NCBI RefSeq assembly: GCF_021462265.1
Contig: NZ_JAJONF010000014.1
Location: forward strand, 1-64,000
DNA: 64,000 bases
Reading direction: 5' to 3'
Origin: Streptomyces shenzhenensis
GTDB lineage: Bacteria; Actinomycetota; Actinomycetes; Streptomycetales; Streptomycetaceae
A program made the translations under genes and the position numbers. This document shows, in pieces, positions 34,058 to 42,405 of this stretch. Position 1 is the first letter of the stretch. Every line of letters starts with the position of its first letter. The notes beneath the pieces are model-generated. The model saw nothing but the letters and a program-made list of their open reading frames with translations, was not told the DNA's origin and ran no database searches.

Positions 34058-34096
34058 GCTCCCGTCGCCGGACGCGAACCGGCCGGCGACGGGAGC
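34058..34096. terminator. second terminator hairpin between convergent genes
   Basis: The 14-bp stem GCTCCCGTCGCCGG with its complement and an 11-base loop starts seven bases after the previous palindrome and 28 bp before the stop of the GOLPH3-like gene on the other strand. Confidence 0.75.
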
Positions 34097-34123
34097 GGGC
34101 GGGTCAGTCGCGGGCGGCGGCCG

Positions 34124-34729
34124 TCACAGGCCGCGCCACACGTTGTCGAAGGCCGCGTTCTCGATCTCGCGGCGCTGCCGTACCGCGGCGAGTTCCGTGA
34201 CGGCGTCGTTGACCGCGGTCACCACCGTCACGGTCGCGTCCGGGACCGCACCCGTGAGGTCCTTCGCCGCCTCGTCAGGGATTCCGACGGCGGCCGCGAG
34301 GGCGGCGAGCACGGGCTCGCCGGACGTCCAGCGTTCGTGTGCCCCGACGCGCTCGGGCGAGTCGGCCGGCTCGGTCCGCCCGGTGGGCAGCGGCAGCCAG
34401 CGCCGCCGCTGCCGGGCGACCGTCCCGTCCGCCTCCAGGGCGTCGAGATAGGCCGCGCCCAGGCCGCGCCCCCGCCGCCACAGCCAGTCCTCGACCGACT
34501 CGTACGGCGTCTGGCGCCGCAGTGCCGCCACCGCCTCGTCGAGGAGCCGGTCACCCGCCCCGCCCGCCGGGGCGGGCACGATGAGGTCGCCGTCGAGCGT
34601 GGCCGCCCCGGCGTCGATGAGATCGACCAGCTCGGCTCCCGCGAGCGCCAGCGAGAGGTCGCCCTGTGCGACGGGCCGGGCGGCGGCGCCGTACACGGTG
34701 ACGAGGAACAGGTCCCGGGGTGTGGTCAT
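34124..34729 (-). CDS. GOLPH3/VPS74 (GPP34) family phosphoprotein
   Basis: A 201-residue cytoplasmic, helix-rich protein of the GPP34 family, whose eukaryotic members bind phosphatidylinositol-4-phosphate at the Golgi. Family blocks are TTPRDLFLVTVYGAAARPVA, AELVDLIDAGAATLDGD and LWRRGRGLGAAYLDALEADG. Actinobacteria carry many copies with no settled function, possibly at membranes. The ATG at 34729 has GGGGAG upstream; the frame is open further but the upstream part is repeat DNA. Confidence 0.85.
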   Translation of the reverse strand: MTTPRDLFLVTVYGAAARPVAQGDLSLALAGAELVDLIDAGAATLDGDLIVPAPAGGAGDRLLDEAVAALRRQTPYESVEDWLWRRGRGLGAAYLDALEADGTVARQRRRWLPLPTGRTEPADSPERVGAHERWTSGEPVLAALAAAVGIPDEAAKDLTGAVPDATVTVVTAVNDAVTELAAVRQRREIENAAFDNVWRGL

Positions 34730-34760
34730 GTCGGACTCCCCAACAGAGACGACGGAGGCG

Positions 34761-34814
34761 CCAGAGGTATCTGGGGCACCAGAGGCAACAGACCTATCAG
34801 AGGTACCAGAGAGA
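34761..34814. repeat. three degenerate 18-bp direct repeats between divergent genes
   Basis: CCAGAGGTA, CCAGAGGCA and TCAGAGGTA occur at 34761, 34779 and 34797, exactly 18 bp apart, in a patch of clearly lower GC than the surroundings. They lie between the divergent GOLPH3-like and PaaX-like genes and could be leftovers of a coding repeat or regulator sites. Confidence 0.55.
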
Positions 34815-34992
34815 ACCGGCGGCGCAGGTGAATACGATGCCCGGGTCGGGCGCCTCGCAGTCTCCCGCTTCCCTGGCCGGACCGCTTCTTCCGTGCCGCC
34901 CCGGCGCGGCGGCCGCACCGCCGGTAGCGGCTTTCGCGCGCGATAGGCTGCTACGCGATCAGAAGGGTGACATCGGCCGGAGGTGGGTGAGC

Positions 34993-35847
34993 ATGACAGC
35001 GCACGTCGAGCCGCCGTCCGCCGTCGGCGCGGGCGGCCGGGACAGCCGGCTGGGCCCGCTGATCATCACCCTCTTCGCGCTGTACGCGCGCGGTGAGCAC
35101 AACTGGCTCTCGGTCGCCTCCGTGATACGCCTGATGGCCGACCTCGGTGTGGAGGGACAGGCCGTACGCTCGGCGATCTCCCGGCTGAAGCGGCGCGGGG
35201 TGCTGCGCGGCGAGCGCCACGGGCGCGCCGCCGGGTACGCCGTCTGCGACAGCACGCTGGAGGTGCTCGAAGACGGCGACACGCGCATCTTCGAGCGGAA
35301 CCGGGCCACCGCGGGCGACGGCTGGCTCGTCGTCGTGTTCTCCGTGCCCGAGTCCGAACGCGACAAGCGCCACGCCCTGCGCACCGCCCTGACCCGCCTC
35401 GGCTTCGGCACCGCGGCCCCCGGCGTGTGGGTGGCGCCCGGCATCCTGGCCGACGAGACCCGCCGCACGCTGCAGCGCCTCGGACTGACGCCGTACGTGG
35501 ACATCTTCACCGGTGACCACTTCGCTTACGGCGACCTGTCGGCGAAGGTCCGCGCATGGTGGGACCTCGATGAACTCACCGCGCTCTACGCGGGCTTCCT
35601 GGAGCGGTACCGGCCGGTGAGCGAGCGTGCGGCGGCGGGCGCGATACCTGCCCGGGAGGCGTTCGGGATCTACCTGCCGATGCTCACCGAGTGGCGCCGG
35701 CTCCCGTACCGCGACCCCGGGCTGCCGCTGTCCCTGCTGCCGCCGGGCTGGATGGGCGAAACCGCGGGCGCGCTCTTCGAGGAGCTCGACAGGACACTCC
35801 GCGAGCCCGCCCGCGCCCACGCCCTGGCGGTCATGCACGCCCTTTAG
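34993..35847 (+). CDS. PaaX family transcriptional regulator
   Basis: A 284-residue GntR-like regulator of the PaaX family. The N-terminal winged helix includes HNWLSVASVIRLMADLGVEG and VRSAISRLKRRGVLRG, then the central Cas2-like/PaaX domain (DGWLVVVFSVPESERDKRHA) and C-terminal PaaX_C helical part. PaaX regulators respond to aryl-CoA thioesters such as phenylacetyl-CoA. Adjacency to a 2-aminobenzoyl-CoA-type pathway suggests it senses that CoA ester. The ATG at 34993 has GGAGG nine bases upstream. Confidence 0.9.
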   Translation: MTAHVEPPSAVGAGGRDSRLGPLIITLFALYARGEHNWLSVASVIRLMADLGVEGQAVRSAISRLKRRGVLRGERHGRAAGYAVCDSTLEVLEDGDTRIFERNRATAGDGWLVVVFSVPESERDKRHALRTALTRLGFGTAAPGVWVAPGILADETRRTLQRLGLTPYVDIFTGDHFAYGDLSAKVRAWWDLDELTALYAGFLERYRPVSERAAAGAIPAREAFGIYLPMLTEWRRLPYRDPGLPLSLLPPGWMGETAGALFEELDRTLREPARAHALAVMHAL

Positions 35848-35853
35848 GGCACC

Positions 35854-36267
35854 TCAGGGCCTGATCAGCCGCTCCTGCGGGATCACGGCCACGCCGAGGA
35901 TCTCGATCATCGCCTCCGGCTGCCAGAGCGCGGTGCAGCCGATGCCCGCCATCGCCGGGTACACCGGCCCCGCCAGCTCCCGCCACACCCTGCCGATCTC
36001 CTTGCCGTGGGCCTGGTAGTCGGGAATGTCGGTGAGGTAGATCGTCACGCTCACCAGATCCCGCGGCTCACCGCCGGCCGCCCGCAGCGTGGTCAGCAGA
36101 TTGCCGAACGCCTGGCGGAACTGCTCGACGATGCCCCCCGGAACGATCTTCATGTCGGCGTCGAGCGCGGTCTGGCCGCCCAGGTGGAGCGTGTTCCCTG
36201 CGAGCGTGCCGTGCGAGTAGCCGCTCGGGGCGGGCAGAGCGGGCGGGTTCACGGCGACGGGAGTCAT
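35854..36267 (-). CDS. RidA family enamine/imine deaminase
   Basis: A 137-residue RidA/YjgF/UK114 protein with SGYSHGTLAGNTLHLGGQTA, LVSVTIYLTDIPDYQ and PAMAGIGCTALWQPEAMIEI. It lacks the archetypal Arg-Ser signature loop in exact form, so it may belong to a RidA subfamily (Rid4-7) adapted to catabolic imines. It is divergent from the cupin-led catabolic operon and convergent with paaX, six bp apart. A role in hydrolysing an imine or enamine released from aminobenzoyl-CoA breakdown is a good inference. Confidence 0.88.
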   Translation of the reverse strand: MTPVAVNPPALPAPSGYSHGTLAGNTLHLGGQTALDADMKIVPGGIVEQFRQAFGNLLTTLRAAGGEPRDLVSVTIYLTDIPDYQAHGKEIGRVWRELAGPVYPAMAGIGCTALWQPEAMIEILGVAVIPQERLIRP

Positions 36268-36314
36268 GAGGCCTCCGGTTCGGTGGGGTCCGGCGCCGGC
36301 CGCACGGCCGGGCA

Positions 36315-36325
36315 TATTGACAATA
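36315..36325. promoter_or_regulatory. palindromic operator candidate in the divergent ridA/cupin promoter region
   Basis: TATTGACAATA is a perfect inverted repeat around a central A and includes a TTGACA -35 hexamer (36317-36322) reading toward the cupin operon. The patch is strikingly AT-rich for this genome. Its place between two divergent catabolic transcripts suggests control by the nearby PaaX-type regulator. Confidence 0.5.
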
Positions 36326-36406
36326 AATGACGGCCGTGAAAAATACGAGATAGCGCGCGCGGTCCGGTCCGGACCCGGGCGAGCCCACGGAAACGGAGTC
36401 GATTCC

Positions 36407-36889
36407 ATGGAGCCTGACCTCGGCAAGTACCGGCTTGAGGGCGACAACGCCGTGTACCGGCTGCCCAGCGGCCTCGTCGCCCCGGTCGTGACACGGGCCG
36501 GCCAGGAAGACGTCAACACCGCGGACTCCGGCGGCGCCGTCCGCGTGTCGGGCGTCAGCGCCCGGCACACCCCGGCGCGCCGCCTGTGGTACGGCAAGGT
36601 GAGCAACGAGCCCGGCTACCGGTCGGTCTCCCACCACCACGGCGAGGCCGAGACCGGCGGCTACGTCCTGTCGGGCCGGGCCCGGATCTACTTCGGCGAG
36701 AAGTTCGAGGACTACCTCGACATGGAGGAGGGCGACTGGGTCTTCGTGCCGCCCTTCATGCCGCACGTCGAGTGCAACCTCTCCCGGACCGAACCGCTGG
36801 TGTGGATGACCACCCGGACCCCGGAGAACATCGTGGTGAACCTGCCCGACGTGGCCGACACCGAACTGCGCGACTGGCTGAACCGATGA
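36407..36889 (+). CDS. cupin domain protein
   Basis: A 160-residue single cupin. Motif 1 is VSHHHGEAETGGYVLSGRAR with His/His/Glu metal ligands, and motif 2 is DWVFVPPFMPHVECN with the fourth His. It is the first gene of the aromatic-CoA operon, followed by the thioesterase gene with a four-base overlap. It could be a small metal-dependent enzyme in the pathway or a ligand-binding protein; gentisate dioxygenases are much larger. Confidence 0.85.
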   Translation: MEPDLGKYRLEGDNAVYRLPSGLVAPVVTRAGQEDVNTADSGGAVRVSGVSARHTPARRLWYGKVSNEPGYRSVSHHHGEAETGGYVLSGRARIYFGEKFEDYLDMEEGDWVFVPPFMPHVECNLSRTEPLVWMTTRTPENIVVNLPDVADTELRDWLNR

Positions 36890-37803
36890 CCGCCGCCGCG
36901 ACCGGCCCGGCCGCCCCGACCTCCGCGATCGTCACCGCGGCCCTCACCCTGAAGCCCGCCCCTCCCGGCCACTTCGACCTAGCCTTCACCGCCACCACCC
37001 AGCCCTGTCCCTGGCCCAAGGCCTACGGCGGCGACCTGGTTGCCCAGGCCGCCGCCGCGGCGATGCGCTCGGTGACCGACGGGAAGACGCTGCACTCCAT
37101 GCACAGCTACTTCCTGCGCCCGGCCGACATCGGTGCCGAGGTCCGCTACGAGGTGGAGGTGCTGCGCGACGGCCGCGGTTACAGCACCCGCCAGGTGCGC
37201 GGCTACCAGAACGGCAAGGTGCTCTACGCATGCCTCGCCAACTTCGCCGCGGGGGAGCCCGGTGCGGCCTTCCACGCCGAGTTCGCCGCCGACGTACCCG
37301 ACCCCGAGACCCTGCCCGGTGCGGCGCGGTACCTCGCCGACCGCACCGGCGGCACCATGACCGCCGAGTCCAAGGCCTACTGGAGCGGCGGCCGCGGTTT
37401 CGACATGCGCCACGTACCCGGCCCCGTCTACCTCACCGTCGACGGTGACCGGGTGCCCCACCAGGCCGTCTGGCTGCGGCCGTTCGACCCGCTGCGCCCC
37501 GTCGAGGGGCTCACGGACGCCCAGCGCGACCTCGCCGCCCTCGCCTACGTCTGCGACTACACCATCCTCGAACCCGTCCTGCGCGTCCTCGGCCTCGCCT
37601 GGGCCGACCCCGGCCTGGTCACCGCCAGCCTCGACCACGCGATGTGGTTCCACCGCCTGGCACCGGTCGGCGACTGGCTCCTCTACGCCCAGGAGGCGGT
37701 GGCCGCCGACGCGGGCCGTGGACTGGGCAGCGGCCGCTTCTTCACCCGCGACCACCGCCACCTGGCCACCGTGGTCCAGGAGGGCATGATCCGCCCCGCC
37801 TGA
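36886..37803 (+). CDS. acyl-CoA thioesterase II (TesB-like)
   Basis: A 305-residue double-hotdog thioesterase. The first hotdog includes WPKAYGGDLVAQAAAAAMRS and LHSMHSYFLRPADIGAEVRY; the second includes SLDHAMWFHRLAPVGDWLLY with the catalytic Asp. It would hydrolyse acyl- or aryl-CoA, releasing product or recycling CoA in the operon. ATG overlaps the cupin stop (ATGA). Confidence 0.9.
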   Translation: MTAAATGPAAPTSAIVTAALTLKPAPPGHFDLAFTATTQPCPWPKAYGGDLVAQAAAAAMRSVTDGKTLHSMHSYFLRPADIGAEVRYEVEVLRDGRGYSTRQVRGYQNGKVLYACLANFAAGEPGAAFHAEFAADVPDPETLPGAARYLADRTGGTMTAESKAYWSGGRGFDMRHVPGPVYLTVDGDRVPHQAVWLRPFDPLRPVEGLTDAQRDLAALAYVCDYTILEPVLRVLGLAWADPGLVTASLDHAMWFHRLAPVGDWLLYAQEAVAADAGRGLGSGRFFTRDHRHLATVVQEGMIRPA

Positions 37804-37848
37804 ACCGCCCGACGCACGCCACCGGCGGGCTCCCGGAAGGAACGTCAG

Positions 37849-39501
37849 TTGGCTCTTCCGCTCTCACCCACCTCGCACCTGGACACCTTCGCCCGGGATC
37901 ACCTCCCGCCCGCCGGACTGTGGCCGGCCATCGAGTTCACCACTCCCGAACTGGCCTACCCGGACCGCCTCAACGCGGGCGGCGACCTCATCGACACGGC
38001 CGTCGAGCGCCACGGCCCCGGCCGCCCCGCCCTGCGCACCCCGGCCGGAGAGCTGTGGACCTACGACGAACTGCGCACCCGTGCCAACCAGATCGCCCAG
38101 GTCCTCACCGCGGACCTGGACCTGGTGCCGGGACAGCGTGTGCTGCTGCGCGCGCCCAACACCCCCTGGACGGTGGCCTGCTGGCTCGGTGTCCTGAAGG
38201 CCGGCGGGGTGGTGGTCACCACCATGGCCGCACTGCGCGCCCGGGAGCTCGTCCCGATCGCCGAACGCACCCGGCCCGCGCTCGCCCTCGTGGACCACCG
38301 CTTCACCGACGAGCTCCGCAGCGCACTGCCCGGCCTGCGGGTGGTCGAGTACGGCGGGACCGGCGAGGCCGACCTGCTGGCCCGCTGCGCCGTGAAATCA
38401 GGCGAGTTCACGAACGTCGAAACCGCCGCCGACGACGTTGCGCTCCTGTGCCCGACCTCCGGCAGCACCGGGGTCCCGAAGATCACCATGCACTTCCACC
38501 GGGACATCCTGTCCATCGACAACACCTTCGGGCGGCACGTCCTGCGGCTGCGGCCCGACGACGTGGTCGCCTGCACCGCGCCGTTCGCCTTCACCTTCGG
38601 CCTCGGCATGCTCGTCGTCTTCCCGCTGCGGGCCGGCGCCTGCGCCCTGCTCACGGAGACGGCGACACCGCCGCAGCTCGCCGACCTCGTCGAGGAACAC
38701 GGCGTCACGGTCCTCGCCACCGCGCCCACCGCCTACCGGGCGATCGTGCGCGACGGCAAGGAACACCGGCTGGGCGGTCTGCGCGTCGGGGTGTCGGCCG
38801 GAGAACACATACCGCTCTCCACGTGGGAGGAGCTGCGCGACCGGACAGGGCTGAAGGTGATCGACGGCATCGGCGCGACCGAACTGCTGCACATCTTCAT
38901 CTCGGCCGCCGGCGACGACATCAGGCCCGGTGCCACCGGCCGCCCGGTGCCCGGCTACCGGGCCGCGATACTCGGTCCCGACGGCGAGGAACTCGGCCCG
39001 GGGGAACCCGGACGGCTCGGCGTCATCGGCCCGGTGGGCTGCCGCTATCTCGACGACAAGCGGCAGCAGGACTACGTCGTGGGCGGCTGGAACGTCACCG
39101 GAGACATCTTCCACCGGGACGAGGACGGCTACTTCCACTACCACGCGCGCGGCGACCACATGATCGTCTCCTCCGGGTACAACATCGGCGGTCCCGAAGT
39201 GGAGGCCGCCGTCGACACCCACCCGGACGTCGTCGAATCGGCGGTCGTGGCCCGGCCCGACGCGGACCGCGGCTCGGTCGTGTGCGCCTTCGTCGTGCTG
39301 CGCGAGGGCGTCACCGGGGACGCGGCGAAGGCCAGGGAGATCCAGGACCACGTCAAACAGGTCCTGGCGCCCTACAAGTACCCGCGCGACGTGCGCTTCT
39401 GTGACGCCCTGCCGCGCAACACGAGCGGCAAGCTCCAGCGCTTCGCCCTCCGCAGGATCATCGAACAGGAGCAGGCCGCCGAGCCGGTCGCCGAGCAGTG
39501 A
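37849..39501 (+). CDS. aryl-CoA ligase, 2-aminobenzoate/benzoate-CoA ligase type
   Basis: A 550-residue adenylate-forming enzyme. The P-loop is LLCPTSGSTGVPKITMHFHR, A5 is IDGIGATELLHIFISA and the A7-A8 region has VTGDIFHRDEDGYFHYHARG, with the catalytic C-terminal Lys in RNTSGKLQRF. The FGLGMLVVFPLRAG segment and the GIGATE motif match benzoate-type ligases. The start is TTG at 37849 with GGAAGGA well placed. It is expected to make 2-aminobenzoyl-CoA (or salicylyl-CoA) for the enzyme encoded next. Confidence 0.9.
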   Translation: MALPLSPTSHLDTFARDHLPPAGLWPAIEFTTPELAYPDRLNAGGDLIDTAVERHGPGRPALRTPAGELWTYDELRTRANQIAQVLTADLDLVPGQRVLLRAPNTPWTVACWLGVLKAGGVVVTTMAALRARELVPIAERTRPALALVDHRFTDELRSALPGLRVVEYGGTGEADLLARCAVKSGEFTNVETAADDVALLCPTSGSTGVPKITMHFHRDILSIDNTFGRHVLRLRPDDVVACTAPFAFTFGLGMLVVFPLRAGACALLTETATPPQLADLVEEHGVTVLATAPTAYRAIVRDGKEHRLGGLRVGVSAGEHIPLSTWEELRDRTGLKVIDGIGATELLHIFISAAGDDIRPGATGRPVPGYRAAILGPDGEELGPGEPGRLGVIGPVGCRYLDDKRQQDYVVGGWNVTGDIFHRDEDGYFHYHARGDHMIVSSGYNIGGPEVEAAVDTHPDVVESAVVARPDADRGSVVCAFVVLREGVTGDAAKAREIQDHVKQVLAPYKYPRDVRFCDALPRNTSGKLQRFALRRIIEQEQAAEPVAEQ

Positions 39502-39512
39502 GAGGAACTCCG

Positions 39513-41897
39513 GTGAAAATCGCGATCATCGGCGGTGGCCCGGGCGGCCTCTACCTCGCGGCGTTGCTGAAGCAGCTGGACCCCGCCCACGAGATCACCG
39601 TGTGGGAGCGCAACGCCCCCGACGACACGTTCGGCTTCGGCGTGGTCTTCTCCGACGAGACGCTCGGCGGCATCGAGAACGCCGACACCGTGCTCGCCGA
39701 GGCCATGGCCCGCCGCTTCGCCCGCTGGACGGATATCGACATCCACTACCGGGGCGAGAGCCACACCGTCGGCGGCCAGGGCTTCGCCGCGATGGGCCGC
39801 AGGGAACTCCTGCGCCTCCTGCAGGAGCGCTGCCGTGAACTGGGCGTCACCCTGCACTTCTCCACCCCCGCGCCCGAGGCGGCCGCGCTGCGCGCCTCGT
39901 ACGACCTCGTCGTCGGCGCGGACGGCGTCAACTCCGGTGTGCGCACGGGGTGCGCGGACGTGTTCGGCCCGTCGCTGGACCGGCGGCACAGCAAGTACAT
40001 GTGGCTGGGTACGGACCGGGTCTTCGAGGCCTTCCAGTTCTTCGTCAAGGAGACCCAGTGGGGGGTGGTACAGGTCCACGGCTACCCCTACTCCGACGCC
40101 GGCTCCACGTTCATCGTGGAGATGCACGAGGACGTCTGGCGCCGCGCGGGCTTCGACGCCACCGAGGACGCGGTGTTCGCGCCGGGCGCCTCCGACGAGC
40201 AGGCCGTGGCCCGGATCCGTGAGCTGTTCGCCGCCGAACTCGACGGGCACCAGGTGTTCGCCAACAACTCCAGGTGGCTGAACTTCACCACCGTGCGCAA
40301 CCAGCGGTGGCATCACGAGAACCTCGTGCTGATCGGCGACGCCGCGCACACCGCCCACTTCTCCATCGGCTCCGGGACCAAACTGGCCATGGAGGACGCC
40401 CTCGCCCTGGCCGCCTGCCTGCACGAACACCCGGACTACGAAAGCGCGTTGAGCGCGTACGAGAGCGAGCGGCGCCCGGTGGTGGAGTCCGCCCAGCGGG
40501 CGGCGCAGGCCTCACTGGAGTGGTTCGAGAACATCGGCATGTACGCCCGCCAGGAACCCACCCAGTTCTGCTTCAACCTCCTCACCCGCTCCCGCCGCAT
40601 CACCTACGACAACCTGCGCACCCGCGACGCCGAGTTCGCCGACCGGGTCGACACCGCCTTCGCCACCGCGCAGGGGCTGAGCGGCACCGCCCCCGCCATG
40701 TTCCAGCCGTTCCGCCTCGGCGCACTGGAACTGAAGAACCGGGTGGTCGTCTCCCCGATGGACATGTACTCCGCCGTCGACGGCGTCCCCGGCGACTTCC
40801 ACCTCGTCCACCTGGGCTCCAGGGCCCTGGGCGGGGCGGGCCTGGTGATGACGGAGATGGTCTGCGTCTCGCCCGAGGGCCGGATCACCCCTGGCTGCAC
40901 CGGCCTGTGGAACGACGCGCAGCGCGACTCCTGGACGCGGGTCGTGGACTTCGTGCACACGAACAGCACCGCCCGCATCGGCCTCCAGCTCGGCCACTCC
41001 GGCCGCAAGGGCTCCACCCGCCTGATGTGGGAGGGCATGGACGATCCGCTGCCGGACGGGAACTGGGAGACCGTCGGCCCCTCCCCGCTGCCCTACGGCC
41101 CCGGCTCACCCGTACCGCGCGAACTCACCCGCGCCGGCCTGGACCGGATCACGGCCGAGTTCGTGGCGGCGGCCCGGCGCGGCGCGGACGCCGGCTTCGA
41201 CCTGCTCGAACTCCACTGCGCCCACGGCTATCTGCTCTCCTCGTTCCTCTCACCGGTCTCCAACCACCGCACCGACGCATACGGCGGATCGCTGGAGAAC
41301 CGGCTGCGCTACCCCCTGGAGGTCTTCGACGCCGTCCGCGCGGTCTGGCCGGAGGACCGACCCGTGATCGTGCGGATCTCCGCCACCGACTGGATGCCGG
41401 ACGGCAACACCGATCACGACGCCGTCGAGATCGCCCGTGCCTTCGCCGCCCACGGCGCGGCCGGCATCGACGTCTCCACCGGCCAGGTCACCAAGGACGA
41501 GCGCCCCGCCTACGGCCGCTCCTACCAGACCCCCTTCGCCGACCGCATCCGGCACGAGGTCGCCGTCGCCACCGGCACGGCCGTCATCGCCGTCGGCGCC
41601 ATCGCCTCCTACGACGACGTCAACTCCATCCTCCTCGCCGGCCGCGCCGACCTGTGCGCCCTGGGCCGTACCCACCTGTACGACCCGCACTGGACCCTGC
41701 ACGCGGCAGCCGAGCAGGAGTACGCGGGAGCGGCCGCCGAGTGGCCCGCGCCGTTCCGGGCCGGCCGCCGCAAGCCGCCCACCGCCCGCACCGACGCGGT
41801 CCGCCCCCGCCTGTCGCTGCTGCGGGCCGAAGAGGCGCAGGCAAGCGTCCATCTGCGGTGGAAGCCGGCGGCGGAGGACCTGCCGGCGGTGCGCTGA
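39513..41897 (+). CDS. bifunctional FAD monooxygenase/Old Yellow Enzyme reductase for 2-aminobenzoyl-CoA or salicylyl-CoA
   Basis: A 794-residue fusion. Residues 1 to about 390 are a class A flavin monooxygenase (IAIIGGGPGGLYLAALLKQL; NLVLIGDAAHTAHFSIGSGT). Residues about 395-770 are an OYE-type NADH:flavin reductase (MFQPFRLGALELKNRVVVSP; ELHCAHGYLLSSFLSPVS; RTDAYGGSLENR). This architecture is that of 2-aminobenzoyl-CoA monooxygenase/reductase, which hydroxylates and dearomatises the ring; salicylyl-CoA 5-hydroxylases share it. RidA, the ligase and PaaX nearby favour anthranilate, but salicylate cannot be excluded. GTG start with AGAGGAA upstream, 11 bp after the ligase. Confidence 0.92.
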   Translation: MKIAIIGGGPGGLYLAALLKQLDPAHEITVWERNAPDDTFGFGVVFSDETLGGIENADTVLAEAMARRFARWTDIDIHYRGESHTVGGQGFAAMGRRELLRLLQERCRELGVTLHFSTPAPEAAALRASYDLVVGADGVNSGVRTGCADVFGPSLDRRHSKYMWLGTDRVFEAFQFFVKETQWGVVQVHGYPYSDAGSTFIVEMHEDVWRRAGFDATEDAVFAPGASDEQAVARIRELFAAELDGHQVFANNSRWLNFTTVRNQRWHHENLVLIGDAAHTAHFSIGSGTKLAMEDALALAACLHEHPDYESALSAYESERRPVVESAQRAAQASLEWFENIGMYARQEPTQFCFNLLTRSRRITYDNLRTRDAEFADRVDTAFATAQGLSGTAPAMFQPFRLGALELKNRVVVSPMDMYSAVDGVPGDFHLVHLGSRALGGAGLVMTEMVCVSPEGRITPGCTGLWNDAQRDSWTRVVDFVHTNSTARIGLQLGHSGRKGSTRLMWEGMDDPLPDGNWETVGPSPLPYGPGSPVPRELTRAGLDRITAEFVAAARRGADAGFDLLELHCAHGYLLSSFLSPVSNHRTDAYGGSLENRLRYPLEVFDAVRAVWPEDRPVIVRISATDWMPDGNTDHDAVEIARAFAAHGAAGIDVSTGQVTKDERPAYGRSYQTPFADRIRHEVAVATGTAVIAVGAIASYDDVNSILLAGRADLCALGRTHLYDPHWTLHAAAEQEYAGAAAEWPAPFRAGRRKPPTARTDAVRPRLSLLRAEEAQASVHLRWKPAAEDLPAVR

Positions 41898-41935
41898 GGC
41901 CGGACCGTACAGGCGGACCGGCCAGGAGACCCGCA

Positions 41936-42022
41936 GAAGGGCTTGCTCACGTGGTCGTCGGAGCCGGTGGCGAGCCCGCCGAGCCGGTGCTCCGGCGCGT
42001 TCGGGGCGGTCGGCATCCGGAC
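41936..42022 (-). pseudogene. scrap of a response-regulator receiver domain
   Basis: One minus-strand frame reads VRMPTAPNAPEHRLGGLATG then SDDHVSKPF. This resembles the end of an OmpR-type receiver domain, where AGADDYVTKPF carries the conserved Lys. Nothing of the family precedes or follows. The rest of the 508-bp gap 41898-42405 has a hairpin, an AT-rich promoter-like patch around 42165-42220 and no other gene. Confidence 0.4.
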
Positions 42023-42073
42023 GCTCTCGCGGTGCGCCGTGGGCGGGCCGTGCAACGCGCCGATCTTGTGGTG

Positions 42074-42094
42074 CGGGCCCCGCGAAGGGGCCCG
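42074..42094 (+). terminator. terminator hairpin after the aromatic-CoA operon
   Basis: CGGGCCCC-GCGAA-GGGGCCCG forms an eight-bp GC stem with a GNRA-like loop, 177 bp beyond the last gene of the operon. Confidence 0.6.
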
Positions 42095-42405
42095 GATGCG
42101 TGACACCCCCCATAGGAGCCACGTCACATCCTACCGGGCTTCGTAGGAACGGAGCGCCCTGAAGTGGGCGTAAGAGTTATATATCGGGCATTGCGGCTAT
42201 TTAATCCTAAGTTGGGTAGTACGTCACATCGTTGCGGTCCGCTCCCGGCGCCGCTAACCATTGCTGTCGTCGCCGGGAGACGGGTGACGGGCCGAGCGGA
42301 TCCCCGCCGGGCCCGCCCACTCCCGCCGGCAGTACGGGGCTCCGCCCCACGCCGCCGCGCACCGCGGCCGGCGCCGATGCCGTCCCACCGGAGAGTTTCT
42401 TTCAC

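Noticed and set aside
34728..34946. Plus-strand frame starting MSDSPTETTEAPEVSG opposite the GOLPH3-like start
   Set aside because: Its third-position GC is well below that of neighbouring genes and it consists mainly of the 18-bp repeats; no ribosome site supports it.
42160..42405. Cyclic di-AMP (ydaO-type) riboswitch before the SLT-domain gene
   Set aside because: Such riboswitches often precede cell-wall hydrolase genes in Streptomyces, but I could not find the conserved ydaO core segments here.
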